A DNA stretch of 22,948 bases, from NCBI GenBank assembly GCA_032123035.1, contig JAQBFV010000109.1:1-22948 (forward strand), read 5' to 3'. A program made the translations under genes and the position numbers. This stretch comes from SG8-41 sp032123035. GTDB lineage: Bacteria; Pseudomonadota; Gammaproteobacteria; Burkholderiales; SG8-41. Positions 1 to 8,260 of this stretch are shown here, one piece after another (position 1 is the stretch's first letter; every line of letters begins with the position of its first letter). Below the pieces are notes generated by a model. It ran no database searches, was not told where the DNA came from, and saw nothing but the letters and a program-made list of their open reading frames with translations.

Positions 1-166
1 GTGATCGTACCCTTGCTTATGGGCAGTTACGCGTCTTCGCGCAAGCACTGCTCGAATTTTTTTTAATAAGTGCTTACTTCAACACGCGGTTTGATCGCGC
101 AGCGCGCAATGCGCGGCGCGCATGTCGACAAGAAGAGACACGAGTCAAGAAAGCAGTCGTATTTGC

Positions 167-195
167 TTTTCTTGCGCGAACACAAAGATTACAAT
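167..195 (+). promoter_or_regulatory. candidate promoter for dusB-fis
   Basis: A TACAAT hexamer at 190-195 is a reasonable -10 box and lies 33 nt before the chosen dusB start. The hexamer 17 nt upstream (TTTTCT, 167-172) is a poor -35 match, so the call rests mainly on the -10 and its position. The rest of 1-228 shows no gene I recognise; it holds a run of eight T at about 57-64 and a GC-rich stretch near 96-122. Confidence 0.3.
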
Positions 196-228
196 GTCGC
201 CCTTTCCCCAAAAAAAGAAGCGCGGCCG

Positions 229-1236
229 ATGCACATTGGTCCGTACGAACTCAAGAACAACCTGATCGTTGCTCCGATGGCCGGCGTCACCGACCGGCCG
301 TTCCGTCAGTTGTGCAAGACGATGGGCGCGGGCATGGCGGTTTCCGAGATGGTTGCGAGCAACTCGCTGCTCTGGGGTTCGGAGAAAACGCGCCGGCGCG
401 CCAATCACGACGGCGAGGTCGACCCCATCTCGGTTCAGATCGCCGGCGCTGATCCGCAAATGCTGGCCGATGCGGCCCATTACAATGTCGACCACGGCGC
501 CCAGATCATCGACATCAATATGGGCTGCCCTGCCAAGAAGGTCTGCAACGTCATGGCGGGCTCCGCCCTGCTCAAGGACGAGCGGCTGGTGGGGCAGATC
601 CTGGAGGCGGTGGTTGGCGCGGTGAACGCCCCCGTGACGCTGAAGATCCGAACAGGATGGGACCGCGAAAACCGCAACGCGGTCCGCGTCGCGCGCATCG
701 CTGAAGACGCGGGTATTCAGGCGCTCACGATCCACGGCCGCACCCGGGCCTGCGGTTTTTCCGGCGAGGCGGAATATGACACGATCGCGGCCGTCAAGGC
801 CGCGGTGGATATACCGGTGATCGCCAACGGCGACATCACCACACCGGAGCGCGTGCAGGAAGTGCTCGGCTACACCAAAGCCGATGGCGTCATGATCGGC
901 CGCGCTGCGCAGGGCAGACCCTGGATGTTCCGGGAAATCGAGCACTTCCTCGAAACCGGCGAGCGGTTGCCGCCGCCCGAGGTCACAGAGATCCACCGCG
1001 TGCTGGTTGCGCACCTGCACGATCTTTATGAGTTCTACGGGGAATACACCGGGGTGCGCGTCGCGCGCAAGCATATCTCCTGGTACACCAAGGGCCTGGC
1101 CAGCTCGGCCGCGTTTCGCCACAGCATGAACCGGCTCGAGTCGAGCGCGGAGCAGCTGGCGGCGGTCGATACTTTCTTTGAGCAGCTGGGGGACCGGGGG
1201 CAACGTCTCACGTACGTCGAGGAATCTGCGGCATGA
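229..1236 (+). CDS. dusB: tRNA-dihydrouridine synthase DusB
   Basis: This FMN-dependent enzyme uses NADPH to reduce uridine to dihydrouridine in the D-loop of tRNA in the cytoplasm. The 335-residue protein opens with the family signature APMAGVTDRPFR (residues 15-26). It carries the catalytic-cysteine motif NMGCPAKKVC with Cys100, then the flavin-barrel strands LKIRTGWD and HGRTR, and the phosphate-binding segment around ANGDI and GVMIGRAAQGRPW. The length is close to E. coli DusB (about 320). An upstream in-frame ATG at 70 is open, but the 53 extra residues look noncoding and the family starts near M-H-I-G-P-Y, with a purine-rich stretch just ahead of 229. The stop overlaps the fis start by 4 nt, the usual dusB-fis coupling. 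Confidence 0.95.
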   Translation: MHIGPYELKNNLIVAPMAGVTDRPFRQLCKTMGAGMAVSEMVASNSLLWGSEKTRRRANHDGEVDPISVQIAGADPQMLADAAHYNVDHGAQIIDINMGCPAKKVCNVMAGSALLKDERLVGQILEAVVGAVNAPVTLKIRTGWDRENRNAVRVARIAEDAGIQALTIHGRTRACGFSGEAEYDTIAAVKAAVDIPVIANGDITTPERVQEVLGYTKADGVMIGRAAQGRPWMFREIEHFLETGERLPPPEVTEIHRVLVAHLHDLYEFYGEYTGVRVARKHISWYTKGLASSAAFRHSMNRLESSAEQLAAVDTFFEQLGDRGQRLTYVEESAA

Positions 1237-1472
1237 TGAACGAGACCGAAATGACGCGCATGGTGCGCCGTGCAATCGAGGGCTATTTTCGGGATCTTGA
1301 CGGTCAAAAGCCGTGCCGCGTTTACGACATGGTCATCAATTCGGTCGAGAAGCCCCTATTGGAAAGCGTCTTGCATCGCGTGCGCGGGAACCAGACTCAT
1401 GCAGCCGAGATGCTCGGAATCAACCGCAACACCCTGCGCAAAAAGATGAAGGTGCACGGCCTCAAGTTCTGA
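1233..1472 (+). CDS. fis: Fis family nucleoid/transcription factor
   Basis: Fis is a small homodimeric DNA-bending protein that helps shape the nucleoid and regulates rRNA, tRNA and growth-phase genes. The product has 79 residues, shorter than the 98 of E. coli Fis but usual for betaproteobacteria. The C-terminal helix-turn-helix is clear at residues 52-73 (GNQTHAAEMLGINRNTLRKK), matching the Fis/NtrC-type DNA-binding fold. Residues 38-50 correspond to the dimerisation helix region. The start overlaps the dusB stop in an ATGA arrangement, which suggests translational coupling. A second ATG at 1236 is also possible. A heptamer inverted repeat begins four bases after the stop. Confidence 0.93.
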   Translation: MMNETEMTRMVRRAIEGYFRDLDGQKPCRVYDMVINSVEKPLLESVLHRVRGNQTHAAEMLGINRNTLRKKMKVHGLKF

Positions 1473-1476
1473 CGGC

Positions 1477-1558
1477 GTGAGCGGTGAGCAGCGAGCGGTT
1501 AGAATAGCGGTTGGCGGCGCTGGTTCGTACTGCTTACCACATACCACTTACCGCTTAC
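1477..1558. repeat. heptamer inverted-repeat element, fis/purH gap
   Basis: The left arm, 1477-1504, is four 7-nt units: GTGAGCG, GTGAGCA, GCGAGCG, GTTAGAA. The right arm, 1531-1558, is four units in the opposite orientation; read on the minus strand from 1558 they are GTAAGCG, GTAAGTG, GTATGTG, GTAAGCA. The spacer 1505-1530 has no matching unit. The arms can pair imperfectly, so the RNA could form a long irregular hairpin between the fis stop and the purH start at 1565. The same architecture recurs after purH. Confidence 0.8.
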
Positions 1559-1564
1559 CACTTC

Positions 1565-3127
1565 ATGGCTGTCATCAAGCAGGCGCTGATCAGCGTCTCT
1601 GACAAATCCGGTATCGTGGATTTCGCGCGAGGCCTTGAGCGCCTCGGTGTCGCGTTGCTCTCAACCGGGGGCACCGCCCGCATGCTCAGGGACGCAGGGC
1701 TTAAAGTGACCGAGGTCGCGGAATACACAGGCTTCCCCGAAATGCTGGACGGGCGCGTGAAGACGTTGCATCCCAAAGTCCACGCGGGAATTCTGGCGCG
1801 TCGCGACCTCCTGGAGCACTCGCGTGCGCTGCAGGCAGCGGCAATCGAGCCGATTGATCTCGTCGTCGTCAATCTCTACCCCTTCAGCGCGACGGTTGCG
1901 CGGCCTGACTGCGACCTGTCGGAAGCGATCGAGAATATCGATATCGGCGGGCCTGCAATGGTGCGAAGCGCTGCGAAGAACTATCAGCACGTTGCCGTCG
2001 TGACAGACCCCGCAGACTACGAGCCATTGCTTAACGAGATGGCATCGGCGAAAGGTGCCGTGGGGAGCGAGATGCGCTTTCACCTTGCGCGGAAGGCGTT
2101 TTCGCATACCTCGGCTTACGATGGCGCCATCAGCAACTACCTTACGGCCATCGATTCCGCGGGCAAAGCGGGTCAATTCCCGCAACGGCTCAATCTGCAC
2201 TTCGATCTGGCCGAGTCGCTTCGCTATGGCGAAAACCCGCACCAGGAAGCCGCTTTCTACCGGGACCTCCGGCCCGCACCTGGCAGCCTCGGCACCTACC
2301 GCCAATTGCAAGGCAAGGCGCTCTCGTATAACAACATTGCCGACGCCGACGCGGCGTGGGAGTGCGTAAAGAGCTTCGACCAGCCCGCCTGCGTGATCAT
2401 GAAGCATGCCAATCCCTGCGGGGTCGCGGTAGCGGGTGCGCTGACCGATGCGTATCAAAAGGCTTTCGCGACCGATCCGACCTCGGCGTTCGGCGGTATC
2501 ATCGCTTTTAACCGCGAGCTCGACGGCAAAACGGCCGCGGCGGTGACACAACAGTTTGTCGAAGTGGTGATCGTGCCGTCGCTCGATGACGATGCCGCGC
2601 GCACCATGGCGCAGAAGACCAATATCCGCGTGCTGACGGTGGCAATGGAGCGCGGCGCGAACGCGCGAGAGTTGAAGACCGTAGGCGGCGGCCTACTGGT
2701 GCAGACCCCGGATACCGCACGCGTCGACGCAGGACAACTCAGGCTCGTGACCCAAGCGCGTCCGAGCGAGACGCAGATTGCAGATCTCGTGTTTGCATGG
2801 CGCGTGGCAAAGTTTGTGAAGTCGAATGCCATTGTCTTCTGCCGCGACGGCCAGACGCTCGGCGTCGGTGCGGGTCAGATGAGCCGCGTCGACTCGGCGC
2901 GCATCGCGGCCATCAAGGCGGAGAGCGCTGGCCTATCATTGCGGGGGTCGGTGGTTGCATCCGACGCATTCTTCCCGTTTCGCGACGGTGTCGACGTGGT
3001 GGCCAATGCCGGCGCCATGGCCGTCATTCAGCCGGGCGGGAGCCTGCGCGATGAAGAAGTGATCGCAGCGGCTGACGAGCATCGCATCGTCATGGCGTTC
3101 ACTGGATTCCGGCACTTCCGTCACTGA
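1565..3127 (+). CDS. purH: bifunctional AICAR transformylase / IMP cyclohydrolase PurH
   Basis: PurH catalyses the last two steps of de novo IMP synthesis: formylation of AICAR with 10-formyl-tetrahydrofolate, then ring closure to IMP. The 520-residue product (E. coli 529) begins with the MGS-like cyclohydrolase domain, including SVSDKSG, LLSTGGTA and the segment DGRVKTLHPKVHAG. The transformylase domain follows, with SLRYGENPHQEA, the active-site Lys280-His281 in IMKHANPCGVA, and FPFRDGVD near the C-terminus. The ATG at 1565 is chosen because homology starts at M-A-V-I-K-Q. An in-frame ATG at 1511 would translate the right arm of the repeat element. The gene lies between fis and purD and is bracketed by two heptamer inverted repeats. 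Confidence 0.97.
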   Translation: MAVIKQALISVSDKSGIVDFARGLERLGVALLSTGGTARMLRDAGLKVTEVAEYTGFPEMLDGRVKTLHPKVHAGILARRDLLEHSRALQAAAIEPIDLVVVNLYPFSATVARPDCDLSEAIENIDIGGPAMVRSAAKNYQHVAVVTDPADYEPLLNEMASAKGAVGSEMRFHLARKAFSHTSAYDGAISNYLTAIDSAGKAGQFPQRLNLHFDLAESLRYGENPHQEAAFYRDLRPAPGSLGTYRQLQGKALSYNNIADADAAWECVKSFDQPACVIMKHANPCGVAVAGALTDAYQKAFATDPTSAFGGIIAFNRELDGKTAAAVTQQFVEVVIVPSLDDDAARTMAQKTNIRVLTVAMERGANARELKTVGGGLLVQTPDTARVDAGQLRLVTQARPSETQIADLVFAWRVAKFVKSNAIVFCRDGQTLGVGAGQMSRVDSARIAAIKAESAGLSLRGSVVASDAFFPFRDGVDVVANAGAMAVIQPGGSLRDEEVIAAADEHRIVMAFTGFRHFRH

Positions 3128-3143
3128 CGTTCGCGACGTGAGG

Positions 3144-3220
3144 GTGAACGGTAAACGGTAAACGGTAAGTGCTCTTGCCTCGCCGCTGCTGGCGGTTACG
3201 ATTTACGATTCACGATTCAC
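3144..3220. repeat. heptamer inverted-repeat element, purH/purD gap
   Basis: The left arm, 3144-3171, reads GTGAACG, GTAAACG, GTAAACG, GTAAGTG. After a 21-nt spacer the right arm, 3193-3220, is the opposite orientation; read on the minus strand from 3220 it is GTGAATC, GTGAATC, GTAAATC, GTAACCG. The four-unit arms and short spacer copy the layout of the fis/purH element, while the last three bases of the units differ. The element fills almost the whole purH-purD gap and ends eight bases before the purD start. Confidence 0.85.
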
Positions 3221-3227
3221 GGGTCCG

Positions 3228-4505
3228 ATGAAGCTTCTCGTAATAGGAGCAGGTGGCAGAGAGCATGCGCTGGCGTGGAAGCTCGCGCGCTCGCCCCGTA
3301 TTTCCTGCGTCTTCGTCGCGCCTGGCAACGCCGGCACTGCGCGCGAGGACGGCTTGGCGAATGTGCCCCTCACCGCGATTCCCGATCTGATCGATTTTGC
3401 GCAGAAAGAGGCCATTGCCTACACCGTCGTCGGCCCCGAGGCGCCGCTCGCCGAAGGGGTAGTCGATGCATTCCAGGCGGCCGGACTCAAAATCTTCGGA
3501 CCGAAGCAGGCCGCGGCCCGGCTCGAGAGCTCGAAGGAGTATGCCAAAAGCTTCATGGCGCGCTATGGCATTCCTACCGCAGCCTACGCGGCCTTTGACG
3601 CTGCTGCGCCGGCGCACGCCTACGTGGAGCAGCAGGGGGCTCCTATTGTTATCAAGGCCGACGGACTGGCTGCTGGCAAAGGCGTGGTCGTCGCCGCGAC
3701 CGCGGACGAAGCGCATGCGGCGGTTGACCTGATGCTGACGGAGCACAAAATGGGCGCGGCCGGAAGTCGCGTCGTCATCGAAGAGTATCTTGAGGGAGAG
3801 GAGGCGAGCTTCATCGCGCTATGCGATGGCCGGCACGTCTTGGCGCTCGCGACCAGTCAGGACCACAAACGACTGCTCGATGGCGACAGCGGCCCCAATA
3901 CCGGAGGCATGGGTGCTTACTCCCCTGCGCCGGTGGTGACGCCCACTGTTCACGGGAAGGCAATGCGCGAGGTGATCCAGCCAGTGCTTGCAGGCATGGA
4001 GCGGGAGGGCACGCCTTACGTCGGTTTCCTCTACGCCGGACTCATGATCTCCCGCGACGGCAAGCTCCGGGTATTGGAGTTCAACTGCCGCATGGGTGAC
4101 CCCGAGACGCAGCCGATCATCCTGCGGCTGAAAAGCGACCTGGTGGGACTGATCGAGCACGCTCTCGGCGGCACACTCGATCAGGTCGAGGCGGAGTGGG
4201 ACATGCGGGTGGCGCTGGGTGTGGTGCTGGCAGCCCACGGCTATCCCGAGGCGCCGCGCAAGGGTGACGCAATCCACGGCCTGCCCACGCCGCAGGACGA
4301 CTATCATGTATTCCATTCCGGCACGGCGCTGAACGGCGCGGACATTGTCACCAACGGCGGCAGGGTCTTGTGTGTAACGGCGCTCGGGTCGAACGTGCGT
4401 GCGGCGCAGCGCCGCGCCTACGAGATCGCAGAGCGGGTGCGCTTCGAGGGTATGCAGTATCGCCGCGACATCGGTCACCGGGCCCTGTCCGGCGGCGCGC
4501 GTTAA
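3228..4505 (+). CDS. purD: phosphoribosylamine--glycine ligase (GAR synthetase) PurD
   Basis: PurD joins 5-phosphoribosylamine and glycine with ATP to form GAR, the second step of purine synthesis. The 425-residue product (E. coli 429) starts with the N-domain motif MKLLVIGAGGREHALAW. The ATP-grasp region follows, with VIKADGLAAGKGVVVA, the EEYLEGEEAS strand and the TGGMGAYSPAP loop, then the metal/ATP-binding segment EFNCRMGDPETQ. The C-terminal domain includes VALGVVLAAHGYP. The start matches the family and needs no extension. It follows purH after the heptamer element, and co-transcription with purH is likely. Confidence 0.97.
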   Translation: MKLLVIGAGGREHALAWKLARSPRISCVFVAPGNAGTAREDGLANVPLTAIPDLIDFAQKEAIAYTVVGPEAPLAEGVVDAFQAAGLKIFGPKQAAARLESSKEYAKSFMARYGIPTAAYAAFDAAAPAHAYVEQQGAPIVIKADGLAAGKGVVVAATADEAHAAVDLMLTEHKMGAAGSRVVIEEYLEGEEASFIALCDGRHVLALATSQDHKRLLDGDSGPNTGGMGAYSPAPVVTPTVHGKAMREVIQPVLAGMEREGTPYVGFLYAGLMISRDGKLRVLEFNCRMGDPETQPIILRLKSDLVGLIEHALGGTLDQVEAEWDMRVALGVVLAAHGYPEAPRKGDAIHGLPTPQDDYHVFHSGTALNGADIVTNGGRVLCVTALGSNVRAAQRRAYEIAERVRFEGMQYRRDIGHRALSGGAR

Positions 4506-4529
4506 TCAATGCTTAAGACAGGATGAGCC

Positions 4530-5384
4530 ATGGCAGAGCACTTTGACCGAACCCAGGACGACCTCGGCAATATTGTTGCGCTCGAGCACGTGAACGTGAC
4601 GATACCGGATCAGCGTCTGGCGATGTTGTTCTACATCGTCGGGATGGGTTTTACCCGTGATCCCTACATGCAGATTGGCGACGAGAATATGTGGGCAAAT
4701 GTAGGCCGGCAGCAGTTTCATACGCCAACCCGCGGAGCGCAGGTGCTGCGCGGCCACGTTGGCGTCGTGATTCCCGACCTGAAATCGCTGCAAAAGCGGC
4801 TGGCGGGCGTGAGCAAGAAACTGGCTGGGACGCGTTTTGCAGTCGAGGACCGCGGCGATTACCTGGTCGTGACATGCCCCTGGGGCAACCGGTTGCATTG
4901 CTACGCGCCTGATGCGCGCTTCGGCGACATGACGCTTGGCGTGCCCTATGTCGAGTTCACGGTACCGCCAGGAACAGCTGCCGGCATCGTGCGTTTCTAC
5001 CGCGAGGTTTTCGCGGCCCCGGCGCACCTGATCGATGACGACGCGGTGGCCAGTGTCGTGGTGGGGCCATCGCAGTCGCTGATCTTTCGCGAAACCGGTG
5101 GCTCGCTTCCGTCTTATGACGGGCATCACGTTGCCGTTTACGTTGCAGACTTCTCTTCGCCGCACCGTTCCCTGGTCGAGCGTGGCCTGGTGTCTGAAGA
5201 GAGCGATGCCCATCAGTACCGGTTCCGGGATATCGTCGACCTCGATACCGGAGCCCGGCTTTTCGAGATTGAGCACGAAGTGCGCAGCCTGAAGCATCCC
5301 ATGTGGGGGCGCGCATTCGTCAACCGTAACCCCACGCAGTCGCAGCGCGACTATATGCGTGACCGCGACATCTTTGCGGGGTAG
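4530..5384 (+). CDS. VOC superfamily (glyoxalase/dioxygenase fold) protein
   Basis: The protein has 284 residues and the sequence pattern of two vicinal-oxygen-chelate modules. The first starts near residue 10 (IVALEHVNVTIPD, then FYIVGMGFTRDPY) and closes with HVGVVIPDL and WGNRLHCYAP. The second runs from about residue 136 (GVPYVEFTVPPGTA, IVRFYREVF) to HHVAVYVADF and FRDIVDLDTGARLFEIEHEVRS. VOC proteins usually bind a divalent metal through His and Glu; candidate ligands are the His in LEHVNV, the His in HHVAVYV and the Glu in FEIEHE. The substrate cannot be told from sequence. An AGGA ribosome site precedes the ATG. It sits between purD and hemF, which is no guide to its reaction. Confidence 0.75.
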   Translation: MAEHFDRTQDDLGNIVALEHVNVTIPDQRLAMLFYIVGMGFTRDPYMQIGDENMWANVGRQQFHTPTRGAQVLRGHVGVVIPDLKSLQKRLAGVSKKLAGTRFAVEDRGDYLVVTCPWGNRLHCYAPDARFGDMTLGVPYVEFTVPPGTAAGIVRFYREVFAAPAHLIDDDAVASVVVGPSQSLIFRETGGSLPSYDGHHVAVYVADFSSPHRSLVERGLVSEESDAHQYRFRDIVDLDTGARLFEIEHEVRSLKHPMWGRAFVNRNPTQSQRDYMRDRDIFAG

Positions 5385-5400
5385 CCGCGCGGCGTTGCTT

Positions 5401-6297
5401 GTGGACTCGGCATCCGTCAGGCAGTTCTTTCTGGAATTGCAGGAAACGATCGTCACGCGGCTCGCCGCGCTCGACGGCAAGCCGTTCCTGCACGAGGAGT
5501 GGAGCCGACCCGAAGGTGGCGGCGGCATCACGCAGCTGCTCGAGCAGGGCGGCGTGTTCGAGCGCGCGGGTGTCAATTTTTCGCACGTGCACGGTAAAGG
5601 CCTTCCGCCCTCGGCCACAGCTAACCGGCCCGAGCTCGCCGGCCGGTCATTCGAGGCGATGGGCGTCTCTCTGGTCTTGCATCCGCATAATCCGTATGTG
5701 CCCACGGTGCACATGAATGCGCGCTTCTTCGTGGCAGAGAAGCCCGGTGATCAGCCCGTGTGGTGGTTTGGCGGCGGAATGGATCTCACGCCTTACTACG
5801 GGTTCCACGAGGACGCGCGCCACTTTCACTGCTGCTGTCGCGATGCGCTCGCGCCGTTTGGCGCCGGCTACCATCCGCGTTTTAAGCAATGGTGCGACGA
5901 GTATTTCTTCCTGAAGCACCGGGGCGAGCCCAGGGGGATAGGCGGCGTCTTCTTCGACGACTTGAGCGAGCCCGATTTCGAGACGTGCTTCGCCCTGACC
6001 CGGAGCGTGGCAGAGCATTTCTCGCCAGCCTACCTGCCCCTCGCGGAGCGCCGCAAGGATATTCCTTACGGTGAGCGCGAACGCGAGTTCCAGCTGTATC
6101 GCCGCGGCCGTTACGTCGAGTTTAATCTGGTGTATGACCGCGGGACGCTCTTCGGCCTGCAGTCGGGCGGGCGCACGGAATCGATCCTGATGTCGCTGCC
6201 GCCGCGTGTCATCTGGCGCTACGACTGGCGGCCGCAGCCGGGCAGTCCGGAAGACGCGCTCTATCGGGAGTTCCTGGTGGCGCGGGACTGGGCGTAA
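5401..6297 (+). CDS. hemF: oxygen-dependent coproporphyrinogen III oxidase HemF
   Basis: HemF performs the O2-dependent oxidative decarboxylation of coproporphyrinogen III to protoporphyrinogen IX in haem synthesis. The sequence follows E. coli HemF almost throughout: GGVFERAGVNFSHVHG, RPELAGRSFEAMGVSLVLHP, WWFGGGMDLTPYYGF, KQWCDEYFFLKHR, RGIGGVFFDDL, ERRKDIPYGERE and the near-C-terminal GRYVEFNLVYDRGTLFGLQ. The GTG at 5401 gives 298 residues against 299 in E. coli. TTG at 5395 or GTG at 5359 would also be in frame; the latter would overlap the VOC gene by 26 nt. No strong ribosome site separates the options. It implies at least partly aerobic haem synthesis. Confidence 0.95.
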   Translation: MDSASVRQFFLELQETIVTRLAALDGKPFLHEEWSRPEGGGGITQLLEQGGVFERAGVNFSHVHGKGLPPSATANRPELAGRSFEAMGVSLVLHPHNPYVPTVHMNARFFVAEKPGDQPVWWFGGGMDLTPYYGFHEDARHFHCCCRDALAPFGAGYHPRFKQWCDEYFFLKHRGEPRGIGGVFFDDLSEPDFETCFALTRSVAEHFSPAYLPLAERRKDIPYGEREREFQLYRRGRYVEFNLVYDRGTLFGLQSGGRTESILMSLPPRVIWRYDWRPQPGSPEDALYREFLVARDWA

Positions 6298-6315
6298 CGC
6301 GCCGCCGAGCGGCTT

Positions 6316-8232
6316 CTACTTTGCGTCCGAACCGAGCCAGTTCTTGAGCGAGCGCATGCGCTCGACCATGCGCCGCGAGGTCGACTCGTCCGCGAAGCGT
6401 ACCGGTGCCACGCGGTGCTGATGCAGCAGCTGTGGCGTCTGCTTGTAGGCCTGGTAGCGCGTCAACGCCGACTGTACATGTTGCTTGAGCAGCGTGAGGT
6501 CGAGGGGCCGGTTGAGCAGCCGGAATACCTGCGCCTCGTTGATGAGCTCGATCACCAGCTCGGAGTCCGAGGCCTTGACCAGAGCGATCGTCAGAATCTC
6601 CGGGTGCACTTCCTTCAGCAGCTTCAACGCCGTGGTGATCTCGTCGTCACCTTTCTCGACATCGGCGAGGATCAGGGCGATCTCCTGTCGCTGCAGCACA
6701 TTAAAGGCGTCATCGAGGCTGCGCGCCCAGACTACGGGGCAGAACGTGCCGAACAGCTTGTCAGTGGCACGATGTGCTTCCCGCTCGGTGTCGATCACCA
6801 CAATACCGGCTGTCATGGGATCCGGGACGATCCCCGGGGCGGCGCGCGTATCGCCGAGCTCGAGCGCAACCGCCACCGCCTCGGCCACGATTCTCTGAAT
6901 GTCCTCGTTGTCCCACGGCTTGCTGATATAGCGGAATACCTCGCCATCGTTGATGGAGCCCACGATGGCGGCGAGATCGGAGTATCCGGTGAGGAGCATG
7001 CGAACCGTGTTCGGGGAGATTTCCCGCACCTGGCGCAGAAGCTCGATGCCGGTCATCTCGCGCATGCGCTGGTCGCTGACCACGACCTGCGGCTTGAACT
7101 TGGTCACGAACTCGAGGGCTTCCGGGCCGTTGACAGCTGTGAATACGTGGTAGTCGCGCCGGAAGATCGAGCGCAATGCGTTTAATATGCGCTCCTCGTC
7201 ATCCACGAACAGGAGGCGCGCTTTTTTGGTCGCGGCAGCGGGAGCAGCAGCCGGGGCGGCAGCGGGTGGCGCCGCGCGGCGTGGAACGTCAGTGGTTGTA
7301 GAGGGTTTACCAGCCAGCGCGCGTGCGGCGTGCACCAGCGCCTGATCCATTCTTTGAGTCGTCGCCTCCGTGATGCCGCCTGATGCGCTTTTCGGGGTGT
7401 TGTGTCGGATGCTTGCCTCGACACCCTTCATGAATGCGTCGGCGAACTCCTTTGCGCTCTGGAACCGGTCGTCGCGCTTTTTGGACAGCACTTTCTGCAG
7501 CGCCTGGTCGATCTGCGCCGAAATTTTCGGGTTGTCCTCTGAGGGATTGGCGGGCCGATCGTTCAGCACCTGCCGCATTACCTCGGCGTCGCTTCCGGTG
7601 AAGGGTCGTTTTCCTGCGAGCAGCTCATAGGCGATGATTCCGACCGAATAGAGATCGCTGCGCGCATCGACCTCCGTTCCCAGAAACTGCTCGGGCGACA
7701 TGTAACCGGGCGAGCCCATCACTTCGCCCACGTTGGTGAGTTTGGAAGTATCGAGCCGCGCGATACCGAAATCGGTAATCTTGATCCTGCCTTCCTCGGT
7801 GACGAGCACGTTGGAGGGCTTAACGTCCCGGTGGATAACGCCCTGGGCGTGCGCATAGGTGAGCCCGTCCAGGAGTTGACGGATGATCTCCCCGACTTCC
7901 CGCAAATCGAAGCGCACGCTGCTCTGCTGGTGCTGGAACAGGGACTTCCCGCTCACGATCTCCATCACGATATAGGCGATGTCGGCGTCTTCGCCGTAAT
8001 CGTAAATGGCAGCAATGCGCGAATGATTGAGCCGGCCAACGGCCTGCGCCTCGTGCCGGAAGCGGGTGAGGGCATATTGCAGATCGGCCGGATCAAGAGC
8101 CGACTTCAAAACGGTTTTGATGGCGACCGTGCGCTGGATTGCCGGATCGAATGCCTTGTAGACCGTGCCCATGCCTCCCTGGCCGAGCACGCCTTGTACC
8201 TGGAATTTGCCGATCGTGGTTGGAACATTCAT
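6316..8232 (-). CDS. Ser/Thr protein kinase with two C-terminal receiver-type domains
   Basis: This 638-residue cytoplasmic protein starts with a Hanks-type kinase (about 8-270): glycine loop GQGGMG (17-22), Lys39, Glu61, HRDVKPSN (134-141), DFG (154-156) and GYMSPEQ (176-182). A Pro/Ala-rich linker (about 315-335) leads to a receiver domain (339-455) with the acidic pair Asp344/Asp345, phosphoacceptor Asp387 in VSDQRM, Thr415 and Lys438 in SKPW. A second receiver-like domain (about 476-590) keeps Asp481 and Asp524 but has Arg in place of the invariant Lys (NRPLD), so it may be a pseudo-receiver. There is no membrane segment and no DNA-binding domain. It follows the histidine kinase gene by 28 nt and is likely co-transcribed. 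Its targets are unknown. Confidence 0.9.
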   Translation of the reverse strand: MNVPTTIGKFQVQGVLGQGGMGTVYKAFDPAIQRTVAIKTVLKSALDPADLQYALTRFRHEAQAVGRLNHSRIAAIYDYGEDADIAYIVMEIVSGKSLFQHQQSSVRFDLREVGEIIRQLLDGLTYAHAQGVIHRDVKPSNVLVTEEGRIKITDFGIARLDTSKLTNVGEVMGSPGYMSPEQFLGTEVDARSDLYSVGIIAYELLAGKRPFTGSDAEVMRQVLNDRPANPSEDNPKISAQIDQALQKVLSKKRDDRFQSAKEFADAFMKGVEASIRHNTPKSASGGITEATTQRMDQALVHAARALAGKPSTTTDVPRRAAPPAAAPAAAPAAATKKARLLFVDDEERILNALRSIFRRDYHVFTAVNGPEALEFVTKFKPQVVVSDQRMREMTGIELLRQVREISPNTVRMLLTGYSDLAAIVGSINDGEVFRYISKPWDNEDIQRIVAEAVAVALELGDTRAAPGIVPDPMTAGIVVIDTEREAHRATDKLFGTFCPVVWARSLDDAFNVLQRQEIALILADVEKGDDEITTALKLLKEVHPEILTIALVKASDSELVIELINEAQVFRLLNRPLDLTLLKQHVQSALTRYQAYKQTPQLLHQHRVAPVRFADESTSRRMVERMRSLKNWLGSDAK

Positions 8233-8260
8233 TCTTGTTTACCCGGGCGCCCGCCCTACG

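Noticed and set aside
30..66. T-run near 57-64 as a terminator of an upstream gene
   Set aside because: Only 3-4 bp stems can be drawn and none abuts the T-run. No upstream gene is recognisable at the window edge.
145..1275. A 376-codon minus-strand open frame opposite dusB
   Set aside because: Its composition is that of an antisense shadow, and dusB is certain on the plus strand.
1477..3220. Reading the heptamer arrays as a small CRISPR
   Set aside because: The units are 7 nt, contiguous and degenerate, with no spacers between repeats and no cas genes nearby.
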